Source: Parvibaculum sedimenti | GTDB taxonomy: Bacteria; Pseudomonadota; Alphaproteobacteria; Parvibaculales; Parvibaculaceae | Assembly (NCBI RefSeq): GCF_009184905.1 | Contig: NZ_WESC01000018.1 | Location: 1 to 64,000, forward strand | Direction of reading: 5' to 3' | Length of the DNA stretch: 64,000 nucleotides | Shown here: positions 34,798 to 44,158 of the stretch, piece by piece | How positions within the stretch are numbered: the stretch's first letter is position 1 | How the letters are laid out: every line of letters starts with the position of its first letter | Notes under the pieces: generated by a model | Database searches by the model: none | Told to the model about the DNA's origin: nothing | Seen by the model: only the letters and a program-made list of their open reading frames with translations | Translations under genes and position numbers: made by a program

Positions 34798-34961
34798 GCA
34801 GTGAAAACTCCAGATACCCCCCATATGATGTAATCACAAACAGCTGTTCAAGTCTCGACATCCCGGTGTCACCAGCGTGCTTGACGATGGCGCCGGCACC
34901 GCTGTCCAATGGTGGCGGTCAAGCTTCAAAAACAAGAACCGGCCACCCTGGGGAGGGAAAC

Positions 34962-36542
34962 ATGAATATAGCGCAAAACGCAGCCGCGAGCCGCGAGGCT
35001 GCGGCCGCCGTGGGAATGGTGCTCGCGTGGCACGCTGCTCAAGACCCGGATCGTCCGGCGATCATTTCGGGGGCAGGCAGGCGCAGTTACGGGGAGCTTA
35101 ATGCGCGCGCGAACCAGCTCGTCCGTGCGCTTCGCCGCGCCGGTCTGCAGGCAGGCGACGCCGTTGCGCTTCTCTGCTCCAACCGGCCCGAATTTGTCGA
35201 GGTGGTCAGCGCCTGTCAGCGCGGCGGCTTTCGCCTGACGCCGGTGAACTGGCATCTCAAGGGATCCGAGATCGGCTATATCGTCGACAATTGCGAGGCG
35301 AAAGCTTTCATCGCCGATGTGCGTTTCGCGGGCAATGCCACTGAAGCCGCCTCGATGGCGCCGGCGGTACAGGCGCGGCTTGCGGTCGGTGGCGAAATTC
35401 CAGGCTTCGTTTCCTATGACGATGTCGTGAGTCCTGAGGCGCATCACGATCTCGACGATCCGGTGCTCGGCACGCAGATGATGTATACATCAGGCACGAC
35501 GGGTTATCCGAAGGGTGTTTTCCGCCGTGAGGCGCCACCGGTTGCGCCGCTTCAGGTGAAGCTCGCCGAGACCGCGCAGTTCCGTCCGGGCGAGGATATG
35601 GCCCTGGTCACGGGGCCGCTCTATCACGCGGCGCCGCTCGCGCTCAATCTCGTATTCCCGCTCAATGCCGGTGTCGGCTGCGTGTTGATGGACAAATGGG
35701 ATGCCGAGGAAACCCTGCGTCTGGTCGAGGAGTATGGCGTAACGCATACGCATGTCGTGCCGACCATGCTTCACCGTATGCTGAGTCTGCCGTCGGAGGT
35801 GCGGAGCAAGTATGATTCTTCGTCGCTGCGGTGGATACTTCATGGCGCGGCACCTTGCCCCGCGCATGTGAAACAGAACAGTATCGAATGGTTCGGGCCC
35901 GTGGTCTTCGAATATTACGCGGCGACCGAGGGCGGCGGCGTCTTCGTCGAGAGCGAGGAGTGGCTGACGAAGCCTGGCACGGTCGGGCGCGCGCTTCCCG
36001 GCGTCGAACTCGTCGTCGTCAACGATGCGGGCGAGCCTTCGGCCGCAAACGAGGTCGGCACGATCTATTTCAAGGCGCCAGCGCAGGGCCGCTTCGAATA
36101 TTTCAAGGCACCGGAAAAGACCGAGGGCGCCTATCGCGGCGACCACTTCACGATGGGCGACATGGGCTATCTCGATGAGGATGGGTTCCTGTTCCTTACA
36201 GGGAGGAGCGCCGAAGTCATCATCTCGGGTGGGGTCAATATCTACCCCGTCGAGATCGACGAGGAGATACTGAAGCATCCCGCCGTCTTCGATGTCGCGG
36301 CCGTCGGCGTGCCCAATGAGGAATGGGGCGAGGAAATCAAGGCTGTGGTGCAGCTCAAGGAGGGCGTCGCGCCTAGCGAAGAACTGAAGCAGGAGCTTCT
36401 TGCCTTCGCAGCCGAGCGGCTCCCCGGCTACAAGCGCCCACGCTCGGTTGACTTCACGGACGACCTTCCGCGTATGCCGTCGGGCAAGATCGTTCGCCGC
36501 GCAGTGCGCGACCGTTACTGGCAGGGCGACAAGAAGATCTGA
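34962..36542 (+). CDS. Acyl-CoA synthetase (AMP-forming)
   Basis: A 526-residue ligase with MMYTSGTTGYPKGVFRR (A3), YYAATEGGG (A5), TMGDMGYLDEDGFLFLTGRSAEVIISGG (A7-A8) and PRMPSGKIVRRAVRDRY with the catalytic lysine. It is related to the enzyme at 32189 in the DEDGxLxL and GGxNIYPxEV phrases but has the normal A3 motif. GGGGAGGG sits just upstream of ATG 34962; longer readings back into the LpxR intergenic region are not supported. A hairpin follows at 36566. With the neighbouring acyl-CoA dehydrogenase it points to beta-oxidation of a fed-in acid. Confidence 0.9.
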   Translation: MNIAQNAAASREAAAAVGMVLAWHAAQDPDRPAIISGAGRRSYGELNARANQLVRALRRAGLQAGDAVALLCSNRPEFVEVVSACQRGGFRLTPVNWHLKGSEIGYIVDNCEAKAFIADVRFAGNATEAASMAPAVQARLAVGGEIPGFVSYDDVVSPEAHHDLDDPVLGTQMMYTSGTTGYPKGVFRREAPPVAPLQVKLAETAQFRPGEDMALVTGPLYHAAPLALNLVFPLNAGVGCVLMDKWDAEETLRLVEEYGVTHTHVVPTMLHRMLSLPSEVRSKYDSSSLRWILHGAAPCPAHVKQNSIEWFGPVVFEYYAATEGGGVFVESEEWLTKPGTVGRALPGVELVVVNDAGEPSAANEVGTIYFKAPAQGRFEYFKAPEKTEGAYRGDHFTMGDMGYLDEDGFLFLTGRSAEVIISGGVNIYPVEIDEEILKHPAVFDVAAVGVPNEEWGEEIKAVVQLKEGVAPSEELKQELLAFAAERLPGYKRPRSVDFTDDLPRMPSGKIVRRAVRDRYWQGDKKI

Positions 36543-36565
36543 CACGATAACTCCGATGATCCCGG

Positions 36566-36593
36566 CGCGCCGCTTTGGCAAGGCGGCGCGTTT
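36566..36593 (+). terminator. Hairpin terminator after the ligase gene
   Basis: CGCGCCGC pairs with GCGGCGCG around a 9-nt loop, followed by TTTG. The short T run makes it a moderate terminator. It lies about 25 nt after the stop. Confidence 0.55.
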
Positions 36594-36635
36594 GCGTGTA
36601 AGACTTCGCATGGCGGCTCATCAGGGATCGTATTC

Positions 36636-37820
36636 ATGGCAGTGCGGCGCTTCGACACGGATCACTTGAAATTTGTGGTCATTCTCGGCGCGCTCACCGC
36701 CTTCGCGCCGCTGTCGATCGACATGTATCTGCCGGCTTTTCCCGCTATCGCTGCGCATTTCCACGCGAGTGCCGGCGAGGTGCAGGCGACGCTCGCCATA
36801 TATTTCGTCGGCCTTGCGTTGGGTCAGAGCGTCCTCGGGCCGCTCTCCGATCGCACCGGACGGCTACCACCGATGCTTCTCGGCATCGGCGCTTTTGTTC
36901 TCGGCGCGATATGGGCGGCGCAAGCGCCCAATATCGAAAGCCTCGTCGCCGCGCGCTTTGTGCAGGCGTTGGGCGGTTGCGCAGGCATCGTCGTTTCGCG
37001 CGCCATGGTGCGCGATCTTTTCGACGAGCGGGCCTCGGCGCAGGTCTTCTCCATGTTGATGCTGGTGATGGGCCTCGCGCCCATTCTTGCGCCAATGATC
37101 GGCGGTTTTCTGATTGCCCATTATCATTGGCCGGTCATCTTCTGGTGTCTGGCAGGCTTCGGCCTTGCCTGCCTCATTGCGGTCTGGCTCGGGCTCGGCG
37201 AAACGTTGCCGCGCGAAAAGCGCTCGCATGGCGGGCTCGGCCATGTGCTGCGCGCCTATATCGGGCTTTTTGCCGACGGGCCGTTCATGGCGTTTTCGCT
37301 GGCCAATGCCTGCATCTCGGCGGCCATGTTCGCTTATATCACCGGTTCGCCCTTCGTTTTCATCACGCTGCACGGGCTGAGCCCCGAACATTATGCGATG
37401 GCCTTCGGCCTTAATGCCTTCGGTCTCATCACCGCCTCGCAAGTGAATGCCTTTCTGCTTCGACGGGTGTCGGGCCGAACCATTCTCAATGCGTCGATGA
37501 GCGCGCATCTCGCGGCGGCGCTTGCGTTGCTGGGCGCGAGCATCTTCATGCCTCAGTCGCTCGCGGTGCTGATGGTATGCCTCTTCATACTGATTGGAAG
37601 TCTCGGCTTCATCGGCGCCAATGCGACGGCGGCAGCCATGGCGCGGGCGGGAGAGCGCATCGGCGCGGCGGCGGCGCTCACCGGCATCATTCAGTTTGCG
37701 CTTGCCGCAGGCGCGGGCGCGCTGGTCGGCGCGCTCAATGACGGCACGGCCATGCCGATGGCGCTGGCCATCGCGGGTCTGAGCCTCGCTGGAACGACAG
37801 CGAGGCTCTTTGCGCGTTGA
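36636..37820 (+). CDS. Bcr/CflA-type MFS drug exporter
   Basis: A 394-residue major-facilitator protein with 12 predicted helices. The early phrase APLSIDMYLPAFPAIAAHF and LGQSVLGPLSDRTGRLPP (loop 2-3 motif A) are typical of the Bcr/CflA subfamily, as is RFVQALGGCAGIVVSRAMVRDLF at helix 4. It exports drugs or metabolites by proton antiport. The SD is weak (AGGGA). Its TGA stop abuts the TAA of the converging acyl-CoA dehydrogenase gene with no gap. Confidence 0.9.
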   Translation: MAVRRFDTDHLKFVVILGALTAFAPLSIDMYLPAFPAIAAHFHASAGEVQATLAIYFVGLALGQSVLGPLSDRTGRLPPMLLGIGAFVLGAIWAAQAPNIESLVAARFVQALGGCAGIVVSRAMVRDLFDERASAQVFSMLMLVMGLAPILAPMIGGFLIAHYHWPVIFWCLAGFGLACLIAVWLGLGETLPREKRSHGGLGHVLRAYIGLFADGPFMAFSLANACISAAMFAYITGSPFVFITLHGLSPEHYAMAFGLNAFGLITASQVNAFLLRRVSGRTILNASMSAHLAAALALLGASIFMPQSLAVLMVCLFILIGSLGFIGANATAAAMARAGERIGAAAALTGIIQFALAAGAGALVGALNDGTAMPMALAIAGLSLAGTTARLFAR

Positions 37821-39020
37821 TTAAAGGCCGAGGACGGCTTTGGACAGCACGTTGCGCTGAATTTCGTTCGAGCCGCCATAGATCGTGGAGGCACGGCCGA
37901 AACCGTAATTCGCATAGACGGTCTCGCCATAGTCAGGGCCGACGATCGCTTCGTTGCTGCGGCCTTCGAGCCGGTCGCGATGCGAGGCGAGTGCGTAATA
38001 GCCGATGGCTTCCATGGCGAGCGTTTGAAGCGTCTGCTGCACTTCCGTGCCGAGGATTTTGAGGATCGATGCTTCGGCGCCGACGCTACCGCCCTTTTCG
38101 GCGGCGAAGAGAATGCGCAGATTGGTGATCTCGAGCGCGGCGAGCTTCACCTCGACTTCGGCGAGCGCGGCCTGCCACGCCGGATCGTCGGCGAGGCGCT
38201 GTCCGTCGCCGGCGCGCTCGGTGCCCGCGATGAGGTGAAGCTCCTCGGCGGCCTTCTTCGACGAGGCGACGCCCGCAATGCCCGTCCGCTCATGGGCGAG
38301 GAGGAACTTCGCATAGGTCCAGCCCTTGTTCTCCTCGCCAATGCGGTTCGCCACCGGTACACGCACATCCTCGAAGAAAACTTCGTTGAGATGATGCAAT
38401 TCGTCGATGGAGACGATGGGGCGAACGGTGATCCCCGGCGTTTTCATGTCGATGAGAAGGAAGGAAATGCCTTCCTGTGCCTTCACCTGATCGTCGGTGC
38501 GCACGAGGCAGAAAATCCAGTCCGCTTCATGGGCATAGGAGGTCCAGATCTTCTGGCCGTTGACGACATAATGGTCGCCGTCCCGCACGGCTCTGGTCTT
38601 CAGCGAGGCGAGGTCAGAGCCCGAACCCGGCTCCGAATAGCCCTGGCACCACCAGACATCGCCCGACAGGATGCCCGGAATGTGCTGCGCTTTCTGTGCC
38701 ACGGTGCCGAAGGTGTAGATTACCGGGCCGACCATGGAGAGGCCGAATGGCATGAGCGACGGGGCCCCGGCTTGCGCGCATTCTTCCTGGAAAATGTGCT
38801 GCCGGGTGAGCGTCCAGCCGGTACCGCCGGCGGCTTCGGGCCAGGCGGGGGCGATCCAGCCCTGTTCATAAAGGGTGCGATGCCACTTCTTGAGCGCGAC
38901 TTTCGGAACACTGATGCCGACGGAATGCGCCTCCGCGACGTCGCGGGGCAGTTTTTCCTTCAGGAAGGCGCGGACTTCCTGCCGGAAAGCCTCGTCCTCA
39001 GGGTTCAGTGAAAGCTGCAT
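37821..39020 (-). CDS. Acyl-CoA dehydrogenase
   Basis: A 399-residue FAD enzyme that introduces an alpha-beta double bond in an acyl-CoA. The order is N-terminal helical domain, middle beta domain with GYSEPGSGSDLASLKTRA (signature 1 region) and KIWTSYAHEADW, then the C-terminal helices ending FGRASTIYGGSNEIQRN. The usual 380-400 residue length fits. ATG 39020 has GGAGG just upstream; a longer frame has none. Neighbouring ligase, hydratase and luciferase-like genes suggest breakdown of a hydrophobic acid. The electron acceptor ETF is not encoded here. Confidence 0.93.
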   Translation of the reverse strand: MQLSLNPEDEAFRQEVRAFLKEKLPRDVAEAHSVGISVPKVALKKWHRTLYEQGWIAPAWPEAAGGTGWTLTRQHIFQEECAQAGAPSLMPFGLSMVGPVIYTFGTVAQKAQHIPGILSGDVWWCQGYSEPGSGSDLASLKTRAVRDGDHYVVNGQKIWTSYAHEADWIFCLVRTDDQVKAQEGISFLLIDMKTPGITVRPIVSIDELHHLNEVFFEDVRVPVANRIGEENKGWTYAKFLLAHERTGIAGVASSKKAAEELHLIAGTERAGDGQRLADDPAWQAALAEVEVKLAALEITNLRILFAAEKGGSVGAEASILKILGTEVQQTLQTLAMEAIGYYALASHRDRLEGRSNEAIVGPDYGETVYANYGFGRASTIYGGSNEIQRNVLSKAVLGL

Positions 39021-39147
39021 CTCAAATCCTCCAATGATTGGGGGAGAGAATAATTCGAAGGGTGGGGCCCGCGCCAGTCCCAAGGGGCGCTTGGTGCGGA
39101 TGGCCGCGCCCCTGTAGTATGCCGCAGGCTTAAAGGGGAGGAATCAC

Positions 39148-39555
39148 ATGCCATTCGCCTATCCGCACACGGGCCTCGTGACCGTGCTTTCGCTGCTCGT
39201 CTATTTCTGGATGGCGCTCAATGTAGGGCGCGCCCGAACAAAGCACGGTGTTCCTGCGCCTGCGATGAACGGACCGGAAGAACTCATGCGCTATATCCGT
39301 GTCCATGAGAACACGATGGAAGGCCTCATTCTCTTCCTGCCTGTGCTCTGGCTCTTCGCGCTCACGACACATGACCTCTGGGCGGCGGCCATCGGCATCT
39401 TCTATCCGGTCGGGCGCATCCTCTATGCGCGCGGCTATTACAATGCGGCCGAAAAGCGCGGGCTGGGCTTCACCATCGGCATTCTGGCAACGACCATTCT
39501 TCTGGTCGGCTCGCTCATCACGCTCCTCATGGCCGCCTTCTCGGCGCATGCCTGA
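39148..39555 (+). CDS. MAPEG family membrane protein
   Basis: A 135-residue protein with four membrane helices (about 8-25, 55-75, 80-100, 108-130). The motif RVHENTMEGLILFLPVLW and the GRILYARGYYN phrase after helix 3 are the MAPEG signature, with the Arg and Glu that bind glutathione in eukaryotic members. GGGGAGGAA precedes ATG 39148. Bacterial members may conjugate or reduce lipophilic compounds in the membrane. It faces away from the acyl-CoA dehydrogenase and is followed by a hairpin. Confidence 0.9.
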   Translation: MPFAYPHTGLVTVLSLLVYFWMALNVGRARTKHGVPAPAMNGPEELMRYIRVHENTMEGLILFLPVLWLFALTTHDLWAAAIGIFYPVGRILYARGYYNAAEKRGLGFTIGILATTILLVGSLITLLMAAFSAHA

Positions 39556-39565
39556 CGCATAAGCA

Positions 39566-39593
39566 GAAGGGCCGGTGTTTCCACCGGCCCTTC
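39566..39593. terminator. Hairpin between MAPEG and hydrolase genes
   Basis: A 12-bp stem, GAAGGGCCGGTG with CACCGGCCCTTC, with a 4-nt loop lies between converging genes. Neither strand has a strong T run, so it may be a weak two-way terminator. Confidence 0.55.
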
Positions 39594-39638
39594 GCTCCTA
39601 TCCAACGTCCCGTTCGTTTTTATTGACGCCGAATTCCT

Positions 39639-40415
39639 TCAACCGAGCTTTCCGAGCGCGGCGATGACCTGATCGGTTTTTTCGATCGTCACCATGTGGC
39701 TCGCTTCCGCGATGGAGACCAGCTCCGAGCCCTTGATCGCCTTTTTCCAGGCATGGGCATAGGCAGGCGGGATGAGCCTGTCACTGTCGCCCCAGATGAG
39801 AACCGTCTTCGCCTTCACGCGGTAGAGCCGCTGCGCGAGCCCGCGATCCGGGATCGGGAAGAGGATCTTTCCCGCCATGCCCATCTGGCGCGCATTCATG
39901 ACGAGGAAGGCCTTCAGCCATTCCGGGTCATCGAGCGCGACGCCCGCCGTCATCAGCTTCGTGCCGGCTTCCACGTCGTGGAAGAGATATTGCGGCATCT
40001 CATAAGGCAGCATGGCGAAGAGATCGGGGATCGGATGATCGTCGAGCCAGAGACCTGCCGGGCAGATGAGTCCGAGACGCGAAAAATCGTTCGGAGCCAC
40101 GGCAGCCATTTCGGCTGCGATCATGCCGCCCATCGAATGGCCGACGAGGATCGGGTCTTTGAGGCCCAGCCCCGCGACCACATCGGCGGTATGCAGCGTG
40201 ACGTCAAGCATGTCGCGCAGCTCGCCGCATTCCTGAGAGTCGCCATAGCCGGGAAGAAGCGGCGCGTAGACATGATATTTCTGTGCCAGCTTCACAAGCA
40301 GCGGATCCTCGGCGAGAACGCCGCCTGCGCCGTGGAGATAGACCAACGGCTGACCCTTGCCGCCTTCGAAATAGCGGACGGGGACGTGGTGTGTGTCGAG
40401 CGTCTTGGTTTCCAT
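39639..40415 (-). CDS. Alpha/beta hydrolase
   Basis: A 258-residue serine hydrolase. HGAGGVLAED is the oxyanion region, GHSMGG at about 100-105 carries the nucleophilic serine, the acid is in WGDSDRLIPP and the catalytic His is in EASHMVTIEK. Start at 40415: its ATG overlaps the stop of the upstream luciferase-like gene by one base (TGATG) and GGAGGGAAGG lies just before, so the two are translationally coupled. Likely role: cleavage of an ester or ring-fission product made by the coupled monooxygenase. Confidence 0.9.
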   Translation of the reverse strand: METKTLDTHHVPVRYFEGGKGQPLVYLHGAGGVLAEDPLLVKLAQKYHVYAPLLPGYGDSQECGELRDMLDVTLHTADVVAGLGLKDPILVGHSMGGMIAAEMAAVAPNDFSRLGLICPAGLWLDDHPIPDLFAMLPYEMPQYLFHDVEAGTKLMTAGVALDDPEWLKAFLVMNARQMGMAGKILFPIPDRGLAQRLYRVKAKTVLIWGDSDRLIPPAYAHAWKKAIKGSELVSIAEASHMVTIEKTDQVIAALGKLG

Positions 40416-41683
40416 CAGTCCTTCCCTCCGACGGCGGCGGCCATATTCATTTCGTTCGCGCTGATGCCGGGCGTTGCCTGCTTCGCCAGCGGTTTGCACC
40501 AGAATCGGTTGTCGTCCGCATATTCCGGGAACATGTTGCGGAGCTTCGGCATGACGCGCTCGGCGAAAAGCTTCGTCGAATACATGCATTTTTCCTTCGG
40601 CATGTCGCCGACATGGAGGAGGCAGAAGATGTTGCCGACGCGGAGCCCCTTGATGAGGTCTTCCATGCGCTGGCGCACCGTTTCGGGGCTGCCCGCAATG
40701 ACGTGCCCCTGCTCAATCAGGTCCTTCCAGGTGAGCTTGCTGTAGCCGCCTTCGCCGGGCGGGGCGTATTGCGACAGTGCGCCCGTCTGGATCGTCTTGA
40801 TGGTGCGATAGCCCGGCGCATCCGCGAAGCCGCCATAGACATGGAGGCAGCGGTTGTAGAAATAGCTCACATGCTCCGAGTAGAGACGTTCGGCTTCCTC
40901 GTCCGTCTCGGCGACGCAGATCGTCTGGGCGAAGCCGGCGCGATAGGGCGAGGCATCAGGCGCATTGCGTTCGGCGACGCGGTCCCAATATCCCTGCATC
41001 AACGCCTTGGCGCGGATATAGCCGGAGAAGGAGAGGTAGGAATAGGAGTAGGTATTGTCGATGCAGAAGTCGTAGGTCTCGACCGAGCCGCCGCCGGGAA
41101 TATGGACCGGCATGGGGTTCTGAATCGGGCGCGGCCAGATGTTCACATGACGCAGCTTGTTATAGCGGCCGTTGAAGGCGAAGGGCTCCGGTTCCGACCA
41201 GGCGCGTTTGATGAGGTCGTGCGCTTCGCTGTATTTCTCGCGCGTGAGTGCCGGGATCTGGCCGTAGCAATAATTCGTGTCCATCGACGTGCCGACCGGG
41301 AAACCCGCGACAAGGCGGCCGCCGGAGATGCAGTCGAGCATCGCGAATTCTTCCGCGACGCGCACCGGCGGATTGTAGAGCGCGATGGAATTGCCGAGCA
41401 CGACGAGGCCGACATCCTTGGTGCGCCGCGCAAGGCCTGCCGCGATGATGTTCGGAGACGGCATGAGGCCGTAGGCGTTCTGGTGATGCTCGTTGACGCC
41501 GATGCCGTCGAAGCCGAGCGTCGACGCGTATTCGAGCAGGTCCATATGCGAGTTGTAGACGTCGTGGCTCTTCGCGGGATCGAAGAGTTTCGAGTCGATA
41601 TCGACCCACACCGAACGATGCTTCTCGCGGAAGTCGTCCGGTAGATAGGGCCATGGCATCAGATTGAACCAGGTGAATTTCAT
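40415..41683 (-). CDS. Luciferase-like (LLM) flavin-dependent monooxygenase
   Basis: A 422-residue TIM-barrel flavoprotein of the bacterial luciferase superfamily. Typical phrases are LGFDGIGVNEHHQNAYGLMPSPNIIAA, VVLGNSIALYNPPVRVAEEFAMLDCISGGRLVAGFPVG and the late AGSPETVRQRMEDL. It uses reduced FMN or F420-type cofactor to oxygenate a substrate; which one is not decidable here. SD GGAGGAGACGG precedes ATG 41683. It forms a two-gene unit with the hydrolase. An 18-bp near-palindrome at 41756 lies 73 nt upstream of its start and is a likely operator. Confidence 0.9.
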   Translation of the reverse strand: MKFTWFNLMPWPYLPDDFREKHRSVWVDIDSKLFDPAKSHDVYNSHMDLLEYASTLGFDGIGVNEHHQNAYGLMPSPNIIAAGLARRTKDVGLVVLGNSIALYNPPVRVAEEFAMLDCISGGRLVAGFPVGTSMDTNYCYGQIPALTREKYSEAHDLIKRAWSEPEPFAFNGRYNKLRHVNIWPRPIQNPMPVHIPGGGSVETYDFCIDNTYSYSYLSFSGYIRAKALMQGYWDRVAERNAPDASPYRAGFAQTICVAETDEEAERLYSEHVSYFYNRCLHVYGGFADAPGYRTIKTIQTGALSQYAPPGEGGYSKLTWKDLIEQGHVIAGSPETVRQRMEDLIKGLRVGNIFCLLHVGDMPKEKCMYSTKLFAERVMPKLRNMFPEYADDNRFWCKPLAKQATPGISANEMNMAAAVGGKD

Positions 41684-41755
41684 TGGCCGTCTCCTCCTCC
41701 TGAGACAGGCGCGCTCGCCGGGCCCTTGGGGGCTCTTTTGCGGCCGCCTTCTGTT

Positions 41756-41773
41756 TTAGGGTAATTGCCCTAA
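41756..41773. promoter_or_regulatory. Near-perfect 18-bp palindrome, candidate operator
   Basis: TTAGGG-T-AATT-G-CCCTAA reads the same on both strands apart from one mismatched pair. It lies between the divergent LLM monooxygenase and aldo/keto reductase genes, the usual place for a TetR- or GntR-type repressor site. No regulator gene is adjacent. Confidence 0.4.
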
Positions 41774-41918
41774 TTCCGGAGTCTAAAGATTTTGCCCTGG
41801 AGGTGCAATCGCGGCGCAAGAGCGATTACTGACAGAACTGTTACTCATTGTGCGCTGCAAGATACGTTAAGCTCTTTCATCCGTATTCACATGTTGTCGG
41901 CATTGGGGAGTAACGCAG

Positions 41919-42863
41919 ATGCGAATGAAAACCCTCGGAAAATCGGGGCTTAAGGTTTCGGTCGTGGGCCTGGGCTGCAACAATTTCGGCATGAAGTGCG
42001 ATCAGGCGCAGACCGATGCGGTAGTGCATCGCGCGCTTGATCTTGGCGTCACGCTGTTCGACACGGCCGACATCTATGGCAACAGGGGTGGGTCGGAGAC
42101 GATGCTCGGCAATGCGTTGGGTGCGCGGCGTAAGGACATCGTGCTCGCGACGAAGTTCGGCATGGCCATGGGCGATGGCGAGTATATGAAGGGGGGCTCA
42201 CGTCGCTATATCATCAACGCGGTTGAGGCGAGCCTGAAACGGCTGGGTACGGATTATATCGATCTCTATCAGCTTCATTTTCCCGATCCCGAGACGCCGA
42301 TCGAGGAAACACTCTCGGCGTTGGACGATCTCGTAAGGGCGGGCAAGGTTCGCTATATCGGGTCGTCGAACTTCGCGGGCTGGAAGATCGTCGAGGCCTG
42401 GTATGCCGCCGAGAAGAGCGGATTTTCAAAATTCATCACTGCGCAGAACCACTACAATCTGCTCGACCGCAAGATCGAGCTGGAAATCGTGCCAGCCGCA
42501 AATGCCTATGGCGCCAGCGTGCTTCCCTATTTTCCGCTCGCGAGCGGCATGCTTACCGGTAAGTACAAGCGCAATCAGGCAGGGCCAAACGACTCCCGCC
42601 TCGTCATGTGGGGCGAGCGGGCGAAGTCGATCCTCACTGACGACAATTTCGATATTGTCGAAAAGCTCGAAGTTTTTGCCTCGTCACGCGATCGCACGAT
42701 CCTCGATCTCGCCTTCGGCTGGCTAGTATCTCAAGCGCATGTAGGCAGCGTGATAGCGGGCGCAACGAAGCCGGAACAGGTAGAGTTGAACGTGAGGGCC
42801 GGCGAGTGGGAGCTTTCGGCCGAAGACCTCGAAGAGGTCGGACGGATCAGTTTCCGGCTTTAG
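41919..42863 (+). CDS. Aldo/keto reductase
   Basis: A 314-residue (beta/alpha)8 NADPH reductase. The catalytic set is visible: Asp and Tyr in TLFDTADIYG, Lys in VLATKFGM and His in DLYQLHFPD. The coenzyme-binding region near the end reads AGATKPEQV. Members reduce aldehydes and ketones. GGGGAG lies 8 nt before ATG 41919; ATG 41925 is a near alternative. Its TAG stop overlaps the TAA of the converging pentapeptide-repeat gene (TTAG). It is divergent from the LLM gene and may share its operator. Confidence 0.92.
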   Translation: MRMKTLGKSGLKVSVVGLGCNNFGMKCDQAQTDAVVHRALDLGVTLFDTADIYGNRGGSETMLGNALGARRKDIVLATKFGMAMGDGEYMKGGSRRYIINAVEASLKRLGTDYIDLYQLHFPDPETPIEETLSALDDLVRAGKVRYIGSSNFAGWKIVEAWYAAEKSGFSKFITAQNHYNLLDRKIELEIVPAANAYGASVLPYFPLASGMLTGKYKRNQAGPNDSRLVMWGERAKSILTDDNFDIVEKLEVFASSRDRTILDLAFGWLVSQAHVGSVIAGATKPEQVELNVRAGEWELSAEDLEEVGRISFRL

Positions 42864-43945
42864 GCCCGCCGTGTCGCGAGTGACGTGCCTTCGAGGTTGC
42901 CGGTGAGAACGCGGTCCTGCTTTGCGCCGGTGAGGTCTGCGCCGCGCAGGTCGGCGCCGCGAAGGTCGGCACGGGAGAGATTTGCGCGGGTCAGCACCGC
43001 ACCGCGAAAATTCGCTGCGGCAAGGATCGCGCCTTCCAGATTGGCATCGGAGAGGATCGCGCGTTCGAATTTCGCGCCGGCGAGGATTTTGCCCGCCAGG
43101 TTGCAGCCACCGAGAAAGGTTTCGGTGAAGTCGGCGCGAATGCCTTCGCGGCGGTCGGAGTGAATCCAGAGGATATGGGCGGCGAGGATTTGCTCAAGAT
43201 GCTCCGGCGATGGCGCGCGCCGGGATCGCCTTGCGCCGGAGAGGTCCGTACGTTTGAACGTATCCTCGTCCATGATCGCTTCGCGCAAATCCGCGTCGTC
43301 GAGATTGGCGGCGGCGAGCAGGACATCGACAAGTTTGGCGCCCGCGAATTTCGTGTCCCGGAGATCTGCGCCCTTCATGTTGACACGGTCGAGCGCCGCG
43401 CCCTCGAAGCTCGCGCCGGAGAGCTTCGCGCCGGAGAGATTGGTGCCACGCAAATTCGCGCTCTTGAAGCTCGACACGCTTTGGCGAATGCTGCTGTCCG
43501 CGCCGTGCTTGAAAACCACGCCGAGGCCGAGATTGGCGCCGTCGAGCGTCGCGGCGTTGAGTTCCGCGCCTTCGAACTGCGCGCCACGCAGATCCGCGCC
43601 ATCGAAATTCGTGCGGGTCAGATTGGCGCGGTCGAAATTCGCGCTGAAGAGGTCGGCGCGGGAGAATCTCGCATCCTCAAGATCGGCATTGGCGAAATTG
43701 CAGGAGACGAATTGCGCCTCGGCGAAATTGAGACCGCGCAGATCGAGGCCACTGAGATCGCAATCGCGAAGATGGGCGCGCCAGCCATTGGGTTTGCGAA
43801 GCAGATAGCGACGATGGAGTTCTTCGATACGGGCGATCAGCTGCTGCGGGATGCGCTTGCCCTCCAGGATCTTGCGCCCCTGCTGCCCTCCGTCCGCAGG
43901 TCTGGCGTCGGATTGGGACTGAATGCCGGGAGGCCTGGTGGACAT
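42860..43945 (-). CDS. Pentapeptide-repeat protein
   Basis: A 361-residue protein with an N-terminal non-repeat part (about 1-60, rich in polar residues) and then three blocks of A(D/N)Lxx repeats (about 60-140, 155-230, 285-345), such as ANFDRANLTRTNFDGADLRG and the final ADLRGADLRGADL. The blocks are separated by short breaks, one with a WIHSDRREG stretch. Such proteins fold into right-handed quadrilateral helices and some mimic DNA; no partner or function is evident. Its stop overlaps the aldo/keto reductase stop. Confidence 0.9.
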   Translation of the reverse strand: MSTRPPGIQSQSDARPADGGQQGRKILEGKRIPQQLIARIEELHRRYLLRKPNGWRAHLRDCDLSGLDLRGLNFAEAQFVSCNFANADLEDARFSRADLFSANFDRANLTRTNFDGADLRGAQFEGAELNAATLDGANLGLGVVFKHGADSSIRQSVSSFKSANLRGTNLSGAKLSGASFEGAALDRVNMKGADLRDTKFAGAKLVDVLLAAANLDDADLREAIMDEDTFKRTDLSGARRSRRAPSPEHLEQILAAHILWIHSDRREGIRADFTETFLGGCNLAGKILAGAKFERAILSDANLEGAILAAANFRGAVLTRANLSRADLRGADLRGADLTGAKQDRVLTGNLEGTSLATRRA

Positions 43946-44158
43946 CTGGGACCGTAACGCTAACTGAAGGGGTTTTCATCAGTTAACGGGTGGTCTCTTA
44001 AAGGCGGGTGAAATTCGTATTTCAGTTTTAGTATAAGTTTAACGAAAGGCGGTTAACGGCTGCGGTCTTGCGAGGCTTTCTTGCCGCCAGAGCCCCGAGC
44101 GTTAGACTGATCGTAACAAGACATCACAAACGCGATTCAAGAATGTTGGGAGGAAGAC

